Below are positions 1-9,200 of a stretch of DNA of 11,556 bases, in pieces (within the stretch, counting starts at the first letter, position 1; each line of letters starts with the position of its first letter). The stretch comes from Saccoglossus kowalevskii (Eukaryota > Hemichordata > Enteropneusta > Harrimaniidae), in contig NW_003133845.1 in assembly GCF_000003605.2 (NCBI RefSeq), positions 751,906 to 763,461 of the forward strand. The letters are read 5' to 3'. A program made the translations under genes and the position numbers. The notes under the pieces were generated by a model that saw only the letters and a program-made list of their open reading frames with translations, ran no database searches and was not told where the DNA came from.

Positions 1-134
1 ATAAAACATTTATGAATAGTGCATATTTATTAAAAAACATTCATGCCTTAATGAAATCCACTGTATTAAGCAAAAATAAGTATTTACGGTTGTCTGTTGT
101 GAGATGCCTGAAATGATACAACTCTAGAATTTAC

Positions 135-220
135 CTTTCCTGTATCACCTCTTCATCTAATCCTTCTAATTCAGGAATATCATCCCTGACATCTTTCCCA
201 TCATGCAATGCTTGTGCAGC
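135..220 (-). CDS. DIS3L: DIS3L window exon 12 (RNB domain, last exon in window)
   Basis: This exon is 86 nt, phase 0 in, 2 nt (AG) out. The acceptor is CTTCTGTTTCCAG|GCT and the donor CAGGAAAG|GTAAAT. It encodes [20 protein letters not shown] and LDEEVIQE. It follows KMFYE from exon 11, giving [11 protein letters not shown] against human FYEAAQELLDG, with DDIPE(L/F) and LDE conserved (from memory). The rest of RNB and the S1 domain lie past the window's left edge. Confidence 0.93.
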
Positions 221-3200
221 CTGGAAACAGAAGTGTCACATTCATATAAATACTGTAAATGCATTAATTATTAAATGGGTTTTAATTTTACTATTTTCGC
301 TGATGAGTATAAAATCTGCTAAATTAAATTTACGTGAACAATAAAACTCATTGTTTTCTTGACAATTTCGTTATTTTAAAACACAGTGAATATCCAAAAA
401 ACATCAAAATAGTGAAATTAATTGTCAATGAAAATAAATGGTTTTACAGTATGGAATGGAGGTGTGGTGTATTGGTACGGCAGTGTAGTGTATCAAGATT
501 GAAGTGTGGTGTATCCATATGGCAGTGTGGTGTATCAAGATTCAAGTGTGGTGTATCAGTACGGCAGTGTGGTGTATCAAGATTCAAGTGTGGTGTATCG
601 GTATGGCAGAGTGGTGTATCAAGATTGAAGTGTGGTATATTGGGATGGCAGTGTGGTGTATCAAGATGGAAGTGTGGTGTATCAGGATGGAAGTGTGGTG
701 TACCAAGATGGAAGTGTGGTGTATTAAGATGGAAGTGTGGTGTATCAGAATGAGAATGTGATGTGTCAGAACAAAAGTGTTGTGCATTAGAATGGGGGTG
801 TATTCATTCAGTATCAGGATTAAATGGTGGTATATCACAATAGAAACATGGTGCATTTAGGTGCAAAGGTGATGGATTGGGAGAGAATGATGTTGAATTT
901 CATAGAAAGAAAAGCAGTATATTGGGATTGAAGCGTGTTACTGATATGAAAGCTGTGGTACAAGAAAGTTGTGATGGAAATTATCAAGCAGATTTATACC
1001 ATGGAGGATTGTATCATAAAAGATTGGAATGGATCAAGCAGAATGTACCATGAAGGGTTAGAGTGACTTTACAAGATAATGAACAAATATCTTGATGCAG
1101 AAATGGGAAACTGATTAAATGGTTCAAAAACAGAGCTATTCATGGAGTGATCTGAAATCCATCAATGTTGTATTTATATTTACCTCATAAAACATTTTGT
1201 ATGCAGATCTGATAACCGTTCTTCCATACCATACATCAATGACATCATAGTTTGGACTCAGTTGCCATAAAACACTCATAGCATAGCGGTCTTCTCCACC
1301 AATCAGAGAACAGAGATCAGCACTCAGTATCGGTGGTAACATATCATAGCGTCTGTCTGCTAAGTAGACAGTTGTGGCTCTAAGGATAAAGAAAGCGTAT
1401 TTTCTATTTATTTCCATTATGAATAGCAGACATTGGTCATTTTCTATAGCCCAATTCATCAAGGCCAGTCTTAATACCAGACAGTAACTATGTTTAAGAA
1501 TGCATTTGAAGCTTCAGGTTCATTTGTTATTTCTTTGACTTTTTTTCTTTGTTTGTTTTGTTGTGGATGACCATTTTTATTTTCTCGGAAAAATATTTTG
1601 AGTTAATAAATATCATTTTTATGTAAGGAGATGCTTGACTTTATTCAGCTGTGTTGAAGCATAGCTAGCACAATTATGGTAGAATGCTGGTCATGCGTTT
1701 TTGACGTATGCACTTATTTTTTCACATATACCAGCGACAATAATCAAATCATAGTTAATTGTTCTAGTATTAGACAACAGTATGTAGACTTTCAAATAAC
1801 ATTTGGTTGCACATCAGTAATCAATTTGCTGAGGCAAGGACTGACAGTTAAAATTTTTTTTCATTTCCGTTTTTCCAATTTTTGTGAGCAAAACTTTCAC
1901 AAACCAGCCTATTTATAACTCACTCCAGAACTCGTAGCAGAGTTAAATACCTTGATTTGGCTTCTAGGTCTGTCAATGAATTCGGTTTTACAAAATAAGA
2001 TACATCTGCTATATGAACTCCAAGTTCAATGTTACCATTCGGGAGTTGCCTGCAATGAATAAAGAATCATATATGCATACAGCTGTATTGTTGACTTCAT
2101 GAATAAAACACCAAGAAAAACTCATGCTTATAATTACAGTTGTTGATGGTGGTGGTTCGGAAAAAATTCCAATATTGCTAATTTCAGGATTTTTAATGTT
2201 AAAACACACACTCAGTTTTTTGTTATTATTTGCAGAAAATAAAAAAAAATTACAACTTTGAAACTTGTTGATGAGTTATGATTAGTTGTGAACCTAGAAC
2301 ACTATAGACAAAGATTCAAAAATGTGCGACAAGGTCGGAAAAGCCAGTTTTAAAACTACCACCAAGCTACCATTGGTGGCTGACTGTGCACATGGTATAG
2401 TACATACCCCTAGCACAAAATATTCATACATTTCTTCTGAAAATGTCCAAAAAACAGTTTCAATTTCTCCTTTCTCAGAACTGCACATATGCATAGAGGA
2501 ACCATGTAGCAGAGTATCCAGAGATATGCTAAAAGTCATTTGTGCAATTATTTACAGGCAAGTTAGTAAATTGTTGAAATTATTCATCAGGCTTATTATA
2601 TACAGTCCTAGTTTTTTTATTACAATAAAGTACTGTTATGACTGAATTCCATCTGTGAGTAATGTTATATTTTGAACTGTGTGTATCTCATAATGCATGG
2701 GATGATAAGACCAGCTTGGGACAGAAGAATAATGAAAAAACCATAGAATATGCATGTGAGCAGCTCTGATGCCATGACTAATTTATGTTATTTTCTACAC
2801 AAATGTTGACTACCCGTATACAGCAGCATTAAATTCCATAGCATACAAAGTGATGTTATACGTATGTAGACTAGAATACAGATTACCAGTAATTACCTAA
2901 CAGACAAAGTGTCATCTACATCTTCACATCCTTTCGGATCTATACTGAATATCAGATGAGAATCACGTAAATCTTGTCTCCTAGCAACCTCCTCTGGATC
3001 TATGGTCCAGGGGTCATCTGAGGAATTTGATGGCAATTCTTTTATCTGTCAAATTAATGAATAATAAAAAAGTTTCTAAGTAATGATTTAGATACAATAA
3101 TTAAGGCTACAGTATTCAGAGTATCCAATCATATTTGTCCTGTGTCAGCTGATTTCAGCTTGTGAAATACCCAAACTATACATGCAACAATCAGACAGAT

Positions 3201-6200
3201 TCCATCACCATGGCAATCATAAACATACCTGTCCTTCTGAGAATGATCTGATAGAGATGCTGTTTTCCACAAGAATTGATGAGATTTCAGTTTCCAACTT
3301 TCCAATTGAACCAAGCGTCTGTACGAAATGACCGTTCGGATATTGGGAATCAACAGGCCATGAATCAATCCTGACAATGACTCTATGATCTCCAAGTGAA
3401 TCTGATTGTCGTGTACTTATCCGTATTTTAGGTATTCTGTAATCCCAGGGAATAACAAGAACTTTTCCTGCTTTGGATGTATTTCCTTTGTTCTCCTGGG
3501 GATAGAACATAATAAAGTGCATCTGTTTGTGACAGTCCACCAGGGAATAAGAAGAACTTTTCCGGATTTGTATGTCTTTCCTTTGTTCACCTGGAGATAG
3601 AAGTGTATCTGTGTGTGACAGACCCCCAGGAAATAACAAGAATTGTCTGGCTTTTTATATCTTTTCTTTTTTCACTTGGAAATAGAACTTAATAAAGTGT
3701 ATACTAGTATGTGTGTGACAGACCCCCAGATAATCATCAGAATTTTCACTGTTTTGGAAGTCTTTCACATATTGAGTTATCAATTTCCAATACTTTCTAG
3801 GATGGAATGCAGTCTGTACTTTCGGCAGGTGAGGAGAACTCAAAAATAGAAAGTGAGATGCAGTCACAAACGTATGCAACATTGGGTGAAGCATGGTTAA
3901 GGTCTACAACTTGGCCTGATTGATGACAGCAAAAAAAATTAACATGTTATTATGATAAGAAATTGACCATACAGCCCTGTCATATAGTCCTCAACATGGA
4001 ATATGGTTTCTGTGGCACAATTGAAATGTTTATTTTTAGCAAAAATTGTAAGGCAAATTGATACCCCATGTGACATTTATGATTGCAAATTATGAGTTCT
4101 ATTATTTTACATGATCATTTAAATTGTATTATTGTTGTACATAGAATTTTGAAGAAGAAAAAAAACAGCAGTTCTTTGATGCAACATCAGTATATTACCT
4201 TATCAGCAGAGAACGAAGCAACATAATCTCTCCAATTTCTTTGTAGGATTCCAATAACTCTGCCAGTTGGCATCACATTACTTGAATCAATCATCGCTTC
4301 CGTATTTTCAATTCCTGTCAAATGATAAGCTTTGCTGATGTTGACAATCAACATGGTTCAAACTGTCATATTTATAATGGATGGGTACCCTGGTTGCCAA
4401 GTTACTGGGCATGTGCTCGCAACAGGGGTCATTTGCGCATGGCAGCGAGGCAACCAGAGAACTCCAATTTCAAATCAAATTTAAACTTTGCAAAGGTCAG
4501 GTTTGAATACAGAATATAAACAATCATTGTTGTTTTATAAAAAATATTTAAGAAATGAAAATTCCCATGGTCAGTGAAAGAATAATGGTAGATTTTGCTT
4601 ACACGGGCTGAAATAGACAGTATGCAAATTAGCACTTTAATATGCATGGTAATGGCTCCAATACTAACTATGTCTGTACATTACCCCAAGGTATCTATGA
4701 CCAAATCTGCTCAGTTTTTGAAATTTTTCCTACACAGGCTGAAATGAGATAATTAATATGCAAATTAGCTACTTAATATGCATAAACACAGCCTCAAATC
4801 TAATCATATATGCGCATTATCTCAAGGTTCCTATGTACCAAATTAGATCAAAATCTGCTCATTTTCCTAAAACAGGCAGACACACAGACACACCAAATTC
4901 ATTATCTCCTGTGATTGCATAACTAAAAATCCAATTGCCGGAGATAATGTGTGTCAGGATTTACAGTTTCTCAGTTTGAAACATACTATTGGCAAGTTAT
5001 CTAATTTTGTACAATTTTAAAACAATGACTGCCAGTAGGTTGCCATATTCAATGGAATTTCAAAAAATTGGTAAATGAAATTTGTCTTTAGGAATGCACA
5101 TAAATCCAAAATGGCAGATATTGTTTACAGTATTTTTAAAATATAATTTATAACATTTATTTAAACGCATAAATTTTTGGTCCAGTAGTGAACAAATCAT
5201 TTTCTTCAAATGCTGCTTTTTCTAGCATCAAACTATTACTTGAGGCTTTGTTGCTATGGTAATGTTGAGAAATTGAAAATGCAGACAATACACAGCTTTT
5301 GGTTCAACTGAATTACATTCAAGGTTATTCCATTTCAAAATAGGGGTATAAAGGTTACCTTCATGAGTTTCTGTTAGTGAGATAATTTTTCCAACCCACT
5401 GTGACTTGGGTAAAAGTTCTACAGCGACAATATCACCATCAACTGCTCTGTTCCTATATCAGTAAAACAGGCAAGTAATATGGTTATTAATAACACATTA
5501 ATATGAATGATATAGTCCCTGTCTGGTGCTAATTAGTTTTTTGATATTAAAATTTACACACTATAGAAGACTTAATTATTAGGTGGGTTTTATTTTTGTT
5601 CACAACAAAATGCACGAAATTAAAAACCAGTAAATGTATTCAAATCGAGCAAATGTACCTTTATCATCAAATACTCCAATATTTACCCTTGAGCAGTACT
5701 ACATGTAGTCGATAAAATAAACAAGCAGCCTCTCGGCTGAGATAGCTCCGCTGTTAGCAATGCACATTTCAATTAAATAACTGAAGATATCATTAGAAAA
5801 TGAACAATATGCATAGTATCAATACAATGGAACTTGCTGTTTTCAACAAGAATTCAAAAATATCATTTTTCACCATAAATGATTGTGGTTTTTAACAAGA
5901 AGAAAATATCACTTTTTACCAAAAATGACAAAAATATTCACCAAAATTAGAGAATTAAAGATATCATTACAAAATGAACAAATCTGAGAGAGGTCCACAT
6001 GTAGTACCTATTTATGTAATATCAAAGCAATTGGACTTGCAGTTTTTAACAAGAAGTCGAAAATATCACTTGTTACCAAACATGACAAAAATATTCACTA
6101 AAGTCAGAGAATTAACGATATCATTACAAAATGAACAAATTTGAGAGTGGTCCACATGTAGTACCTATATATGTAATATCAAAGCAATTGGACTTGTGGT

Positions 6201-9200
6201 TTTTAACAAGAAGTCGAAAATATCACTTTTTACCAAAAATGACAAAAATATTCACCAAAATTAGAGAATTAAAGATATCATCATGAAATGAACAAATCTG
6301 AGAGAGGTCCACATGTAGTATACATATATGTAATATCAAAGCAATTGGAATTGCGGTTTTTAACAAGAAGTCAAAAATATCACTTTTTACCAAAAATGAC
6401 AAAAATATTCATCAAAATTAGAGAATTGAAGATATCATCATGAAATGAACAAATTTGAGAGAGGTACACATGTAGTACCTATATATGTAATATCAAAGCA
6501 ATTAACCTTGCGGTTTTTAACAAGAAGTCGAAAATATCACTTTTTACCAAAAATGACAAAAATATTCATCAAAATTAGAGAATTGAAGATATCATCATGA
6601 AATGAACAAATCTAAGAGAGGTCTACCCAAGGTACATATACACCAAGTATCAAAATATCAAGTTGAACAAGTAAAACATTGACACGGACGACGACGGACA
6701 ATCACTCATATGATAAGCTCAGCTCAACAAAGTCGACAGAGGAGCTAAAAACAGTACATAATTCAAACAATACTTTGATTACTCAACATCATTCATTGGT
6801 AATGACAGGCTTAGACATATTAATGCCTTGCCAGTCAGCTAATTTATAATAAATAAAAAATAATTTCATCTACAACTCAATACATGATAAGTCTATGCTA
6901 GCTCATGCTAATTTTGTATCAACTTTAATTTAACTTTAATTACATCCACTCAACTTAGAAATATTCAATTAGATACTAAGAAAAATATTATTATTGGGCT
7001 GAGCAGTCCTATTATCAGTGCAGTTTTTTTTAACCCACTAGTTCCATGCCAATTTGGTGACCAGGAGTTAGATTAAACCCACATGGTAAAATAATCTAAT
7101 GTACCAGTCTCTTCAGATCAGACACTATTGAAAATTAGAGACAGAATTTACATTCATAAAATACAGCATTTTAACCCTCATTTGATGTTAGAAATACTTT
7201 AGACCAATAAATTTTTGTTGCCCCAAATTTTTCAAATATTTCTTGAGAAAGAAATTTTGTGCAAGTCACTGTACTAATAAATGTTGCGATTTCCCAGAAC
7301 TCACAAAATTCATGAAAATGAGTCACATCTGAATTTAAGTGGTTTACCGGTACTTATTATATTTAAGGCCAAGCAAAAATGAAAGAAACGCTTCTGGTAA
7401 ATTTATTCTTCAAAATTAAATTATGATACTACAACTTTTGTTATGGGGATGAATATGACAACAGTAGAATCAATATATGTTTTTGTTTACATAATTTTAA
7501 TGTGAGATTTAAATACAATATCTCTCCTATCTGCTAAAGAGGTCATACTATATCTTAAATTGAAATTCCAATAGGTAGATACAATATACACAATATCAAA
7601 CGATGATGTGCAAGGATAAAATAAGGTTATAACGAGTATACCTCAAAGTATGGACAAAGACAGTACAGCGAAAGTACCGACTGACGCGCAGTGGAGGTCG
7701 ATGCGACGGTGTACTGCCTGAGTGCATACTTTGAGGTATACTCGTAATATTCTTGTTATTATACATCTTTTTCTTCCAAGGATACGTCATGCGAATGCCG
7801 AAATCCAGCCATGTTTGTTTTTATTATTAGAGGAAGCTTACTTGCATAATCATTCCATATTTGGAATTCGCATTTCCTAATATGGTAGGATGAAAATATC
7901 CTGGCATGCAAAATTACGGCACGCTGTAACTTATGGCGTTACAGTGACAGATGTATAATAATAGGTGTTATAATCTTACCTAGCTAACATACCAGATATA
8001 ATAATATCAGAGTCTGTACCAGATTCTTTCATTCCACCACTGAAATCACAAGGGAGAATATTGTAACTAGTATTGCATGCAAGACAAAAATTGCATTGTA
8101 ACTAGGAAGTAATGCAAGAAAGACCAGGAATTCAGTGTATATCAACATTTTTTGCTCCCTGTAAATGGTCTTGAACTTCAGTGACAATTATTTACATTTT
8201 TGAGAGAACTAATGTTAGTTATTTGTACCCCCAGAAATTATATACCAGGATGTGTGACCTTTCAGAAGTCATGCAGAAGACCCATTGGAATAAATAATGA
8301 ATATATTTAGTACTTCTAAATATTCTTCATTCTTTGTCACCATGGTTACAGCTGTACTCATATACTCAGGTTTACACTTACCCTGCTCTTTGTACAAATG
8401 CTTCTCTTTGTGGTCTGTGCTTATTAACATGAACGCATCCTTGTATATATCGTCCTGACTTAATTCCTGCTGATAATATTTCTTGGGGTAAATACTCCTT
8501 GTATCCTTTGGTTGTGTCTAAAGAAACATTTTATAACAAGTTATTGTCAATGACAAGTCCTCGTCCAGTTTTCAGTGACTGTCAACAGACATGATTCCTT
8601 CCAATATTTTGCCCATGACATTTATAGTACATTTCTAGCATGAAAATGGCTAGAAATCTTGAATCAGATTCTGAAGCAGATGCATGTGTAAATGTGTTAT
8701 ATGATGTATGCATCAAGTTTGAACATAATCAGTCCAGCCATATTAGTGATATGGGTCCAAAAACAGCATTGTTAAAAACAAATGGCGATCAGTCGGCCAT
8801 TTTGAATCAAATCTAGGGGAAAAAAATTACATGCATCAAGGGGCCCAATATGTTTAACAGACATACCTGATTTCAAAAATAATTGAAGACAAGAAAAATG
8901 ATCATGCGATTGAGAATATAAACCAAACAGATGAATATTAATGAAAAAAAGAAATAAAACAAAATACAATTTCCTGTGTTTTTGTTTGGAACTCAAAGTG
9001 AATTATGCACAAAAGCGTACATCATTGTGTCTTTTTCTCAATTTTCTTCCTGTGATTAGCGCTATTTGTAGGTCTGTGTTGTATTAATGATGGATTGCTG
9101 GCCAGTAAAGTAAAGTAATAACAGTGTGGAATAGAATTCTATTCTATACAATAGAATAGAATTGTTACCTTTCTCAACAGTTGATTCTGACAGTGAAGCA

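Larger units (their letters stand above)
4315..5358 (-). other. DIS3L: Intron 6 of DIS3L (1,044 nt)
   Basis: The intron holds the 4390-4457 inverted repeat and the 4590-4949 duplicated repeat. From 4950 to 5358 it is AT-rich sequence with short pieces (aaatggcag near 5110, ttgctatggtaatg near 5250) that look like repeat debris but cannot be classified. Confidence 0.8.
5454..7979 (-). other. DIS3L: Intron 5 of DIS3L (2,526 nt)
   Basis: The largest intron holds the 157-bp-array element (5743-6747) and the foldback element (7632-7745). Segments 5454-5742, 6748-7631 and 7746-7979 are AT-rich without ORFs or clear repeats. A short hairpin, ctgtaac/gttacag, lies at about 7925-7945. Confidence 0.85.

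Noticed and set aside
334-856. Open frames of 85 to 139 codons on both strands giving KCGVSRW-like or HHTSILI-like repetitive proteins
   Set aside because: They are by-products of a 21-bp tandem repeat whose length is a multiple of three and whose units lack stops. No splice or start context supports them, and they lie inside a DIS3L intron.
1676-1918. 80-codon plus-strand ORF
   Set aside because: AT-rich intron sequence without motif, conserved block or coding composition.
3217-3639. A 140-codon minus-strand ORF read as one exon
   Set aside because: Only the part from 3495 to 3229 is coding. The upstream part runs in a different frame relative to the duplicated exon-edge copies and crosses the real acceptor.
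3406-3894. Plus- and minus-strand ORFs across the exon 8 tandem copies
   Set aside because: Shadow frames of the exon and its decayed copies; none reads the DIS3L-like peptide across more than one copy.
4354-4364. GGTTCAAACTG as a tRNA/SINE B box
   Set aside because: Only a partial match and no A box or tRNA fold at the required distance.
4322-4647. ORFs of 65 and 72 codons in intron 6
   Set aside because: Short, no recognised motif, and overlapping repeat sequence.
5783-6668. CRISPR array
   Set aside because: Units are 157 bp, contiguous and similar throughout with no short repeat/unique spacer structure, and the locus is a eukaryotic intron.
7596-7790. 64-codon minus-strand ORF
   Set aside because: It spans the foldback element; openness comes from the inverted arms and loop, with no protein similarity seen.
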